Shown: piece by piece, positions 1 to 8,282 of the stretch
Numbering within the stretch: the first letter of the stretch is position 1
Layout of the letters: each line of letters starts with the position of its first letter
Source: Lunularia cruciata
Taxonomy: Eukaryota; Streptophyta; Marchantiopsida; Lunulariales; Lunulariaceae
Direction: 5' to 3'
DNA length: 64,000 nt
Assembly (NCBI GenBank): GCA_948567375.1
Contig: OX419756.1
Span: forward strand, 53,112,552 to 53,176,551
Position numbers and translations under genes: made by a program
The notes under the pieces: generated by a model
The model's database searches: none
Seen by the model: the letters and a program-made list of their open reading frames with translations, nothing else
Told to the model about the DNA's origin: nothing

Positions 1-562
1 CAGGAATTTGTCCATTGAGTTGTGCACTCTGGACTTCTCTTATTAGACCCATAAAACATCTATTGGTCTTACAGACAGTTGCCGTCCCTATGACATATAG
101 AGGCAATTTCTGCCTGTATGATTTTTCTTTAACCCCAATGATTGACCATTGGTAGGTTCTCACTACTTTCTTCCTCCAATCCACCATGGGGTTGTATTGC
201 TCCATCCATGGCATGCCTAAAATTGCATCATAACGAGCTAACTGTATCACTCGCCACTCAATTGCTTCCTGATCTTCTCCTATAGAGAGGGTTACCCGTC
301 TAGATAATGATTCAATCCTCTCTGTTTGCCCATTTGGTAACTCTACTTCTTCACTTCCATCTCTCTCTAGATCCATTCCCAATCTTATTGCAATAGAGCG
401 AGACAAGAAATTCTCTGTTGCTCCCGGATCTATTAATACTCTCACTTGATTACCTTCTAAGATTCCATTCACGACAATCAATTGTGAGGTTGCCTTTTGG
501 GATCTTTGGGCATTATTCTCCTTCCTTCCCTTGCTTCTCTGCCTCCTTATTGAGCTAGTAAG
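1..562 (-). pseudogene. E1 retropepsin-like aspartic protease, partial
   Basis: Gypsy protease matures the Gag-Pol polyprotein inside virus-like particles. The minus-strand reading gives the active-site segment LIDPGATENFLS near 430-455, followed by about 80 residues and the hydrophobic flap region YDAILGMPWM near 205-235. These match plant gypsy retropepsins in spacing. The usual D-S/T-G triad reads D-P-G, so the active-site serine/threonine is replaced by proline and activity is doubtful. The reading continues to the window edge towards reverse transcriptase. Family assignment is firm. Loss of activity is inferred from one residue. Confidence 0.75.
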
Positions 563-1664
563 GCCGTGAGATACATTTACTGGCAATCTTTGTTTTCCAA
601 AGTGATTTCCACCTCCTCCTCTTCAATGTGCATCTCCATGTTGTTCAAAGATTGCTTGTACGAAGGCCGAGGGCCTCTAGGAAAACGAGTGCAATAGTTG
701 GTAGATATGTGCCCAATACAGCCATAATTGTAACAACGGCGTTGTTCTCCTCGAGGCCCTTCTCCTCATGGGACTCCATCTCTTTGTTCTTCTACCCATC
801 CCCGCTTGCTTTGAAGCAGTCGTGCTCCTCGATCCCGGAATCAAAGGTTGCCCAATTCCATCGGTAATGTTCCACCCATGTGTGGCATTTCTGCCTGATA
901 ATGTTGAGGTGGAACTACTCCTTCACCTCCACCTAATGCTCCTGCTATTCTTTGCGCACAAGTATTGGCTTCAAATATCATGCGAGGATTTTGCACCATG
1001 ACTTCTTGGCGAATCCGCTCTTTCAACCCTTGTTTGAAATTGTTGAGAGCCTCTGCTAGACTCATGTTGGTAATTGCAACTTGTAGATCTAGAAATGCCT
1101 CCACATACTCTTGTACGCTATTCTTTTGTCTCAATCCCCATAGTTGGGTTTGAGCCATCTGCATAGAATCCACCTATTGGAAATTCTTCAGTAGTTCTTC
1201 TTGCATTACTGTCCATGTGACCTCCCTTCTCTCTACCAACATGGATTGTTCCCAAGCATCATACCATGTGAGGGCTTTATTGGTCAAGTACCCACATGCA
1301 AACACGTCTGCAGCATGCTCTGTGATCTCTGTTGAGAACAATCGGAAATATTGATTCATTCTCAAGATCCAATTTTCCATTACTCCCATCATACGTTGCC
1401 CCTTGTAAGGCTCGATGTTGCAGGTCTTCTTCATCTAGAGTAGCAATGTGGCTTCATCGTTGATAGGGTTTGTAGGCACGGGTGCCTCTCCAAGTACTTC
1501 AGTCGCAGGTACTGGGTTTTGAGACGGCTCTTCTTCTTGCATGGCTTGATCGTTCTTGAGGATCTGCACTTGACTTTGTAATGTCTCCATGGTTATCTTA
1601 ATCTCTCAAAATTCATTCAACATCCCTTGCATTCCTTGCACCAGCTCTTGCAATTGCGGATCCA
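562..1664 (-). pseudogene. E1 gag (capsid/nucleocapsid) remnant
   Basis: Gag forms the particle shell and binds element RNA. The likely start is the ATG at 1664 (MDPQLQELVQGM), after the two leader ORFs. The capsid part includes NKALTWYDAWEQ and later EYVEAFLDLQ and LKERIRQEV, the usual retrotransposon gag pattern. In-frame stops lie near 1622, at 1435 and at 1174. A zinc knuckle near 700-735 reads CYNYGCIGHISTNYC: the second Cys is Tyr and the last Cys is one residue late, so it is degenerate. A Q/E/P-rich linker follows the N terminus. The protein is almost certainly non-functional. Confidence 0.75.
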
Positions 1665-1698
1665 TGGTTCCTACAACACTCAATTGCTAATGTCTACT

Positions 1699-1902
1699 TC
1701 AATACAAAGTCAATATAATCACTCTGGAAGGCGCATAAACTATCAAAACTACCATTGGGACCTTAGAAGCTATCACTCGTTGATAATACTCCTCACCAAA
1801 ATCCCTAACCACAAAATCTCTAAACATCACTTTCGGCCTTACTACATAACGGATTTCTACTTGAGTGTTGGAAGGGAGAGGATTTGGGACATTCATATCC
1901 AT
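1699..1902 (-). CDS. E1 second leader ORF (67 aa)
   Basis: This short uninterrupted ORF starts MDMNVPNPLPSN and lies between the primer site and gag, five bases beyond the first leader ORF. It shares with that ORF and with the E2, E4 and E7 leader ORFs the pattern FG-E-(Y/F), then a hydrophobic P-x-V-V-x-x-V-Y core and a hydrophobic C terminus (IILTLY). NPLP near its start also occurs in the E2 leader ORF. No known domain is recognised. It stays open although the gag downstream is broken. It could be a peptide, a remnant of a longer Gag N terminus, or a translated leader. Function is unknown. Confidence 0.5.
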   Translation of the reverse strand: MDMNVPNPLPSNTQVEIRYVVRPKVMFRDFVVRDFGEEYYQRVIASKVPMVVLIVYAPSRVIILTLY

Positions 1903-1906
1903 ATTA

Positions 1907-2128
1907 TCATAATAGAATGTAGATTGTCAAATCCCACTCTTTGTCATATATCACCACAGGTAGAATCACTGGGTTTGGTGAGTTCATCACTCTGTCCATG
2001 AATTCTACACCAAAGTGATAAACTAGCGATACCCTCATCAACTCATGCTGGATATACATAACCTTGATGTGGAATGGGTTTGAGAATGGAAAGCTAGGTG
2101 CGGGAAATTTTCCATCCGGTGCATCCAT
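1907..2128 (-). CDS. E1 first leader ORF (73 aa)
   Basis: This is an uninterrupted ORF starting MDAPDGKFPAP about 130 bases after the primer site. Its second half (GVEFMDRVMNS, then ILPVVIYDKEW, then IYILL) aligns with the leader ORFs of E2 (ILPVVTYGERW), E4 (YPVVHYDVF) and E7. E1 therefore has two tandem copies of a module present once in the others. I do not recognise the fold. Alternating hydrophobic residues suggest a small beta-rich domain, but that is only an impression. Confidence 0.5.
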   Translation of the reverse strand: MDAPDGKFPAPSFPFSNPFHIKVMYIQHELMRVSLVYHFGVEFMDRVMNSPNPVILPVVIYDKEWDLTIYILL

Positions 2129-2255
2129 CCTATCCGTTCTCTAAAGTCCTTCCTAAGTCTAGCAACTACTCTATGTTCTCCACCTCAAATTACTCAGTTT
2201 TAGTAGTTCGTGCTATTCCAAGAGGGGTGATCCACTCTCTTGGACTAAAACACTT

Positions 2256-2267
2256 GCTCTGATACCA
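2256..2267 (-). other. E1 primer binding site (initiator Met tRNA)
   Basis: The minus strand reads TGGTATCAGAGC, one base after the LTR end. This is the complement of the plant initiator methionine tRNA 3' end and fixes the LTR boundary and element direction. Confidence 0.9.
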
Positions 2268-2268
2268 T

Positions 2269-2992
2269 TGTAATACTCCGAGGACAAGAGAAGAGAGAAA
2301 ACACAGATTGCACACTCAAACATTTGATGCCCCAAGGGAGCACCTTCTCTTTATTATATAGACAAAGAGGATCTCCTCCAAGGAAGCTCCACCATAAGAT
2401 TAGGGACACAGATAGGTGACATGTCAACAAGCTTCACCCTTGGATTACTTACTTGGATGGGTGAAATGTCTGGTCTAGGTCCTATCTGGTTGGTCAAACA
2501 AGCTTTGACTGGAGGGAATCTTTTAGGGAATCTTCCTATGTGAATCTCAGAATCACGTGAGTAAGGTACCATTGGAAAGCTCTCAACAAGACAAAGCAGG
2601 AGGAAGGGAAGGCCAGCCTTTCCTTTGTTAGGGGGGGGGGAATTTCGCACATCTTCAAGGCCTAATTCATCCGTTTGGGCCTCCAAAATTGCCTTCAAAG
2701 ATTTTAGGCATATTTTGGTTCCTACTCTATTAGTAGAAGTCCACTTTTGGTGATACCTCTTTTTGATCTGTTTAGTCCATCATGTGTAACATCCTTGAAG
2801 ATATTACCAAACCAATTCTCACCTTTAAATCATATGTCTAGCTATTGGTTCTAAGGTTCTCAAGTCTATTTCAGTTTCTGCCCTATTTGTAGAAGTACTC
2901 TTTTGGTGATACTTCTATCTTATCTATTTTGACCATCATATATAACATCATTCTAGATGTTACCAAACCGAATTTCACATGTAGATCATATG
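2269..2992 (-). repeat. E1 5' LTR, larger part
   Basis: In minus orientation this LTR ends cggagtattaca beside the primer site. Its beginning (TGTAATACC) lies at 8644, beyond the E2 insertion. Two diverged tandem units of about 160 bp occupy roughly 2712-2860 and 2872-2992, sharing tttggtgatac, ttaccaaacc and atcatatg. A run of ten G lies at 2630-2640. No ORF here looks coding. Confidence 0.8.
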
Positions 2993-3416
2993 TGTAACAA
3001 TATGGAGTTTAGTGACGAAGTTAGTCGGGCTTACGAAGTAGAGAATAAAGACAAAATAGCCTAGAATATTCTAGAAGCATCTAAGAAGCTTCTTAGGAAG
3101 CTTCCCAACTAGTTAACTTGCGCCCTAAGCAGGTAGCTTCTAGAAGGAAGCTTCTAGAAGCTTCTAACTAGCTTAGCTTGCACGCCAAGTAGGCGGCTTC
3201 TAGAAGGAAGCTTCTTGAGAAGCTTCCTAGTTAACTTAGCTTGCACTCCAAGAAAGCGGCTCAAGGAAACTTCTTGAGAAGCTTCAAGGGTCTTGTATGC
3301 TACCTATAAATACCAAGGCCGAAGCTCATGCTAGGCATTCGGAGTTTTCCCTCATTCAAGTGTCCCAATGTGAGCTTCCATTCTCCTATTTCTCTCCTCG
3401 GTTTTGGTCTTTTACA
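2993..3416 (+). repeat. E2 5' LTR (424 bp)
   Basis: It begins TGTAACAATATGG and ends gtcttttaca, matching 8211-8620 with three substitutions and one extra 14-bp segment inside the heat-shock-element array. Termini are TG and CA. Confidence 0.95.
3070..3312 (+). promoter_or_regulatory. E2 LTR heat-shock-element array and TATA box
   Basis: At least six clusters of inverted GAA/TTC modules lie in 3070-3290. The best, 3147-3164, is GAAgcTTCtaGAAgcTTC: four alternating modules with exact 2-base spacing, the heat-shock factor consensus. TTCtaGAA at 3138-3145 precedes it, and further pairs occur near 3084-3103, 3198-3227 and 3269-3285. A TATA box (TATAAATA, 3305-3312) follows about 20-240 bases downstream, a normal promoter layout. 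Binding by heat-shock factor is inferred from sequence only. Confidence 0.75.
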
Positions 3417-3417
3417 T

Positions 3418-3429
3418 TGGTATCAGAGC
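3418..3429 (+). other. E2 primer binding site (initiator Met tRNA)
   Basis: TGGTATCAGAGC lies one base after the LTR, an exact complement of the plant initiator Met tRNA 3' end. Confidence 0.95.
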
Positions 3430-3438
3430 AGGAATGGG

Positions 3439-3654
3439 ATGGATGGAATTTATGGACCACCAAATCCACTTCCACCAAACCATTGGGACTTTCATGTCCA
3501 TATATTACCAAAGCATCGTTTCACACAATTCATCACCTCACGCTTTGGGCAGGATTTTCTACATATGATCACCGTGTCAGAGGAACCCTTGATACTTCCA
3601 GTTGTAACTTATGGAGAACGGTGGACGTGTTGTATCTACGTGTTAATCAACTAG
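3439..3654 (+). CDS. E2 leader ORF (71 aa), conserved module
   Basis: The ATG lies ten bases past the primer site and opens an uninterrupted ORF beginning MDGIYGPPNPLPPN. Its C-terminal half (FGQDFLHMI, LILPVVTYGERW, IYVLIN) aligns with leader ORFs of E1, E4 and E7. Gag starts about 35 bases after its stop, so it is a separate upstream ORF or uORF. It is open here although gag and pol are heavily mutated. The E3 counterpart (14360-14580) has stops. No known domain is recognised and function is unknown. Confidence 0.55.
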   Translation: MDGIYGPPNPLPPNHWDFHVHILPKHRFTQFITSRFGQDFLHMITVSEEPLILPVVTYGERWTCCIYVLIN

Positions 3655-3687
3655 ATAAATTGCAGGTAGTGGAATAGAGTAGTAGCA

Positions 3688-4595
3688 ATGGCGGCAATAC
3701 CGGATGTTATCCTTGCAATGCAACAACAAATCAAGCATCTTACTCGATTGTTGGATGAACAAGACCAGCAACGAAGCATGCAAGACGAGAATAGATAGAC
3801 AGAGCGCCAGTTCGAGATGGAGAAGATTGCATTCGATTTCTAAAACCCAAGGTGTTTGAAGGCAAGAATCTTCCAGGCACAGTGGAGAATTTTGTGTTTG
3901 ACTATGAACGTTACTTTGAAGCCACCAATCTTCAAGACAAGCGGAAACAAATTCTCTTGGCTTCTAGCCAATTGGATGGAGTGGCAAAACTTTGGTGGCG
4001 ATTCCAAGTAGAAAGAGCTGAACGACAAATTGTTACACCAATTTTTTCATGGGCAGAATTCAAGGATGCAATACTTGGTCAATTTTAGACTATAAATGCC
4101 ACCCAAGCTGCACGAGATAAATTGGCGGAGTTGAGGCAGATTGGCTCAGTGAGAAGCTACATCACACAATTTCAGAATATCATCATGCAAATTCCAGATA
4201 TCCAAGAAGGTGAAGTTCTGGATCGATTTGTGCGAGGATTGAAGTCACGAACCAGATTGGAGGTGACCATGCAAGAGCCATAGAATGTAGAACAAGCCAT
4301 GCAATTGGCTGAGCGTTTTGATTCCTTAGTTGCGACAACTTGGTCTTGACCTCGACCTACACAAAACCCACCAATACCACGAGTGGAAGAACCGGTACCA
4401 ATGGAGATTGATGCTATCCAACGAAGACCACTTGGCACAGTAGATAGAGAAAGATTACAACAAAATGGAGGTTGTTTTTATTGTCGCCAGTTGGGGCATC
4501 GCATTGCTGAATGTCCACTCAAGAATGGACGACCTCGACAAGTTGCCCAAGTGGAGGTTGTGGAGCGGAATTATCAGGGAAACAAGGAATCCCAG
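3688..4595 (+). pseudogene. E2 gag with intact zinc knuckle
   Basis: Gag packages element RNA. It starts at the ATG at 3688 (MAAIPDVILAMQQQ), followed by a polar helix. The capsid region includes LWWRFQVERAE and later YITQFQNIIMQ and RFVRGLKSRTR. The nucleocapsid knuckle CFYCRQLGHRIAEC near 4474-4515 is a complete CX2CX4HX4C. In-frame stops occur near 3796, 3841, 4087, 4282 and 4349. A frameshift shared with E3 lies near 3845. Where E3 can be compared (3841), E3 has CAA where E2 has TAA. The copy cannot make full-length Gag. Confidence 0.85.
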
Positions 4596-5060
4596 TAGGA
4601 GATTTTGAGCCGCCTACTGGGAGCTTGATTAGTTCCAACGGGATTGAAGGCTCGACCTGTGCAAGTTTGCTTCACTTGCAAGGTATGATATCTAATCGGG
4701 GTTGTAGAATTTTGCTTGATTTTGGAAGTTCAGAGAATTGCATGTCTATGCAAGTAGCAAAGGAATTGGGTATTCTTATCAAGCCAGTGATTGGAAGTAG
4801 TTTGATGATGGCGGATGGTAGAAAGGGTTCTGCATTCCGCACCTTGCATCCTGTTACCTTCAAGATTGGGAAGGAGTATTTGGAGTGTATGAGGTTTGTA
4901 GTGGCACCTCTACACTATGATATCATTCTGGGTCTACCTTGGCTTGAATGTCATAAGGTTCAATTTGATTGGACCCGACACCAAATTCAAGTACAACACC
5001 AAGGTAGGAATTTCCAATTAGGTTGTCTGGCACCTCTGAGTAAGACACCTAAGAATAGTC
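4596..5060 (+). pseudogene. E2 retropepsin-like protease with D-F-G active site
   Basis: The protease follows gag after a frame change near 4590. It contains the active-site segment ILLDFGSSENCMS near 4714-4752 and the distal YDIILGLPWLE near 4917-4950, with normal family spacing. The expected D-S/T-G reads D-F-G. The same D-F-G is present in E3 on the other strand, so the change predates both insertions. Loss of the serine/threonine should impair catalysis. This stretch is open to the repeat region that follows. Confidence 0.8.
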
Positions 5061-5240
5061 AGTCCCAAGATGGGAAGTTTGTTGAGAAGGTAGCCATAGA
5101 GCGAATCTGGAAGGGAGATGAGTCCCAAGATGGGAAGTTTGCCAAGAAGGCAACCATGGAGTAAGCTCGGAAGAGAGATGAGTCCCTAAAAGGGAAGTTT
5201 GTTAATGAAGCAGCCATAGAGCAAGCTTTGGAGGAAGATA
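5061..5240 (+). repeat. Three 60-bp tandem repeats in the E2 polyprotein
   Basis: Units start at 5061, 5121 and 5181, each beginning agtccc and encoding about 20 residues of the form SQDGKF..KA.IE.....DE. They link protease to reverse transcriptase. E3 has a matching three-unit array at about 12500-12690. One E2 stop (5161-5163, TAA) falls where sister units have CAA. Confidence 0.85.
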
Positions 5241-5959
5241 AGTCTGTATTCGCAATGTGGATCAAGCCGATTGCACAAGAACAATCTGAGGAGGGCCAAG
5301 TGCCGCATCAAGCGACGATTGATTGGATAGTTCAAGAGTTTGCAGATGTGTTTCCAGATGATCTGCCAAAGGGATTACCCTCTGATCGAGGTATGCCCTT
5401 CAAGATCGAGTTATTGCCAGGGAGTACTCCAGTGAGTAGACCAATCTATCGGCTCTCACCAAAAGAGTTGGAGGAGTTGCGAACAACACTTACAGAGTTG
5501 TTGGAGAAGGATTTCATACAACATAGTACCTCTCCTTGGGGAGCACCGGTACTATTTGTTCCAAAGAAGGATGGAGGACTTTGTTTCTGTATTGATTACC
5601 GTGGGCTTAGTAAGCAAACCGTGAAGAATGCATATCCCTTGCCTCGGATCGATGACTTGCTTGATCAATTAAGTGGAGCACAATACTTTTCCAAGCTAGA
5701 TCTTCGTAGCGGCTATTGGCAAATTCCTATTGAAGGAGAGGACGTGAAAAAGACTGCCTTTCGTACAAGGTATGGACATTTTGAGTGGAGAGTTCTACCT
5801 TTCGGACTCACTAATGCTCCAGCAGTCTTCATGGATCAGATGCATCGGGTGTTGGAGGGGCTATTGGATCAGTCTGTGGTAGTGTTCTTAGATGATATCT
5901 TAATCTATAGTAGGATAGAGGCAAAACACATGAATCATGTGCGAGAAGTCCTAAGATGA
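5228..5959 (+). pseudogene. E2 reverse transcriptase domain
   Basis: Reverse transcriptase copies element RNA to DNA. The open segment runs from the linker through the fingers and palm: [66 protein letters not shown] and the catalytic FLDDILIYS (FLDD at 5885-5896). All core motifs are present and in order. A TGA at 5957-5959 ends the ORF before the thumb, which continues in frame towards 6026. The domain is almost intact, but the polyprotein is interrupted. Confidence 0.9.
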
Positions 5960-6676
5960 CTACGACAGTGGAAATTTTATTGCAAGAAGCCAAAGTGTGC
6001 TTTTTGGCAAAAGGAGGTTACCTTCTTGGGTCATAAGATCTCATCAGAGGGGATCAAGATGGAAGAAGAGAAGATCAAGGCCATTACTGATTGGCCTACC
6101 CCGAAGGATACTACCGAAGTACAAGCGTTCAACGGATTGGCCAGTTTTTACCGACGGTTCATCCACTATTATGCTCACGTGGCTGCACCATTGACTGACC
6201 TCTTGGGAAAGAACTCGAGCTTCCAATGGACCACCAAGCATGAAGAAGCATTCCAGAAGTTAAAGCATGTGGTGTCTTCAAGACCCATTCTTCAACCATA
6301 TGATCCTCAACTACCTTGTGTGGTTGATTTTGATGCTTCTAACTTTGCAATTGGAGCTGTGTTGCAACAAGAATTTCCAGATGGACTACATCCTATTGCC
6401 TTTGTGTCTCGCCGACTAAATACAGCTGAAAGAAATTACTCTGCTCAAGATCGGGAACAACTTTCAATGGTATATGCCACCAAGGTATGGAGGCATTATC
6501 TCTTGGGGAAACAAGTGATCATGCGAACTGATCACAAGCCATTGTTGCAGACCTTACACCTAGAGCACATGAAGAGTCGACATCATCGATGGGAAGAGCA
6601 ACTCCAATTGTTCGACATCAAACTTGAGTACAAACCAGGTCGGTTCCATGTCATCCTTGATGCTCTATCACGATGA
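5960..6676 (+). pseudogene. E2 reverse transcriptase connection and RNase H
   Basis: This segment continues pol after the TGA at 5957. It contains the thumb motif FLGHKISSEGIKM, then FNGLASFYRRFI and the RNase H signatures VDFDASNFAIGAVL, the FVSRRLNTAERNYS segment with acidic residues, and MRTDHKPLLQTL. RNase H degrades the RNA template during first-strand synthesis. A TGA at 6674-6676 follows LSR. E3 has CGA at the matching position, direct support for a C-to-T origin of this stop. Confidence 0.88.
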
Positions 6677-6682
6677 CCTGAT

Positions 6683-7860
6683 TTGAAGTCTCTTCCTCTC
6701 ATCGTGGCAGCAATTACGACGGTGTCAATTGATCCCAAGATTCATAACAAGTTTCGATTAGCCCTACAGCAAGATCCCTTCTTCCAAATGGTACACGGTC
6801 GTCTAACAGCACGCGACAAGGAGTACAACACCTTCTCCTTCAAGGAAGGCCTTTTATTCCATGCAGACCAGATCTATGTTCCAACCAAAGGTGATCTTCG
6901 ACTTGTGCGCCTTCAAGAAGCCCATGATTTACCAATAGCTGGTCACATGGGAGTGGACAAGACCTTGGGCACCCTCCAACGCCAATGGTGGTGGCCCAAC
7001 ATGACACGAGATGTTTGAGACTTTGTCTGATCATGTGAGAGTTGCCAACGGAACAAGGCCAGCAACCAGAAGCCGAGTGGACTCCTTCAACCACTCGCCA
7101 TTCCATCCGCTCGTTGGGAGCATGTGAGCTTGGATCTCATCACATCCTTGCCAAAGACAAAACAAGGACACACCGCAATTGTGGTGTTTGTGGATAAGCT
7201 TAGTAAGCAAATCCACTTGGCACCAACCTATGATACCATGGATGCTCCAACCTTAGCGCAAATCTACTTCAACAATGTCTTCAAGCATCATGGGATGCCA
7301 CGTGTACTCATCTCCGACCGTGATCCTTGATTTACCGGGAAGTCTTCCAGATACTCGGCACCAAGCTTGCTTTGTCCACGGCCTATCATCCTCAAACTGA
7401 TGGACAAACCAAACGCGCCAATCGTACATTGGAGGATATGTTGCGGGCCTTTGTCAATGTCCACCATACCAACTGGGATGAATGTCTTGCAGCTGCAGAA
7501 TTTGCCTACAACAATTCCAAACAGGCAAGCACTGGATTTTCTCCCTTCTTTCTCAATTTTGGCCAAGATCTGCTTGTTCCAGATTCTCTTCTTGCTCCCC
7601 CTCCCTCTCAGGTTCCTCATACTTCTACATTCTTGACCACTATATCCCAATCTCTCCAACAAGCCAAATCTCACCTCCTTGTTGCTCAGAATTGCCAAAA
7701 ACAATATGCAGACCATCATCGTCGTGATCTCACCTTTGAAGTTGGTGATAAAGTCATGCTATCCTCTAGTAACCTCCCTCTCCCACTTGATACCCAAGTT
7801 CGTAACTTGCTCCTAACTGGATAGGGCCCTTTGATATCACCCACATTATCTCTCCTATTG
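6683..7860 (+). pseudogene. E2 integrase, broken
   Basis: Integrase inserts the cDNA. The N-terminal zinc region has HDLPIAGHMGVDKTLG and CESCQRNKAS (HHCC). The catalytic core shows SLDLITSLPK (first Asp), LISDRDP (second Asp) and NRTLEDMLRAF (Glu). Stops occur at about 7016 and 7028 (TGA, one where E3 has TGG) and at 7327 after DRDP. A one-base frame change follows near 7340, and another frame change lies near 7820 before IHPVFHISKLKPF. All catalytic residues survive, but not in one frame. Confidence 0.87.
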
Positions 7861-7886
7861 CTTATCGTCTTGCCTTACCTTGTCAC

Positions 7887-8282
7887 ATGCGTATCCATCC
7901 TGTCTTTCATATTTCCAAGTTGAAACCCTTTGTTCCTAACCCTTCTTCCTTTTCCTCTCGAGTCCAACCTCCCCCTCTTCCTGTCCCTATCAATGATCAT
8001 GAGGAGTACGAAGTTGATCGTATCCTTGCACGTCGCCATATTCAACGAGGCCGTCACCAACATACGGAGTACAAGGTCCTTTGGAAAGGGTATCCCCTTC
8101 ATGATGCTATATGGGAACCTCTTTCTCACCTCCAGAATGCACAGATGGCCATCAAGGAATTTGAAGCTTCACTGGCGACGAGGACGTCACCAACTAGCGG
8201 CGGGGGAATATGTAACAATATGGAGTTTAGTGACGAAGTTAGTCGGGCTTACGAAGTAGAGAATAAAGACAAAATAGCCTAG
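7887..8282 (+). CDS. E2 integrase C terminus with chromodomain, reading into the 3' LTR
   Basis: This open segment starts within the integrase C terminus (IHPVFHISKLKPF) and contains a chromodomain: EEYEVDRILARR, then EYKVLWKGYPLHDAIWEP and LQNAQMAI, with the expected Tyr/Trp cage positions. Chromodomains of chromoviruses direct integration to marked chromatin. The frame passes through the polypurine tract and ends at a TAG about 70 bases inside the 3' LTR, so the last 24 residues are LTR-encoded. The E3 ORF ends the same way. It is the tail of pol, not a separate gene. Confidence 0.85.
   Translation: MRIHPVFHISKLKPFVPNPSSFSSRVQPPPLPVPINDHEEYEVDRILARRHIQRGRHQHTEYKVLWKGYPLHDAIWEPLSHLQNAQMAIKEFEASLATRTSPTSGGGICNNMEFSDEVSRAYEVENKDKIA
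8198..8210 (+). other. E2 polypurine tract
   Basis: gcggcgggggaata precedes the 3' LTR start TGTAACA. Second-strand DNA synthesis would prime here. E3 has the matching aatgggggaata. Confidence 0.8.

Larger units (their letters stand above)
1..2992 (-). mobile_element. E1: partial Ty3/gypsy LTR retrotransposon, 5' half
   Basis: On the minus strand the order is LTR (2269-2992, resuming 8621-8644), initiator-Met primer site, two short leader ORFs, gag and protease. The protease runs off position 1, so reverse transcriptase, integrase and the 3' LTR lie outside the window. Coding parts carry premature stops. E2 is inserted in its 5' LTR. The far side of the LTR ends ggtattaca at 8644 and abuts CC-C, so E1 was inserted into CC-C before E2 arrived. 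Confidence 0.85.

Noticed and set aside
2245-2698. Minus-strand ORFs of 61 and 114 codons
   Set aside because: They lie inside the E1 LTR, one crossing the primer site, with no homologue elsewhere in the window.
3070-3290. The aagctt/tctaga-rich array as a satellite or cloning artefact
   Set aside because: The same array is present in two LTR pairs and a separate fragment at matching positions upstream of a TATA box.
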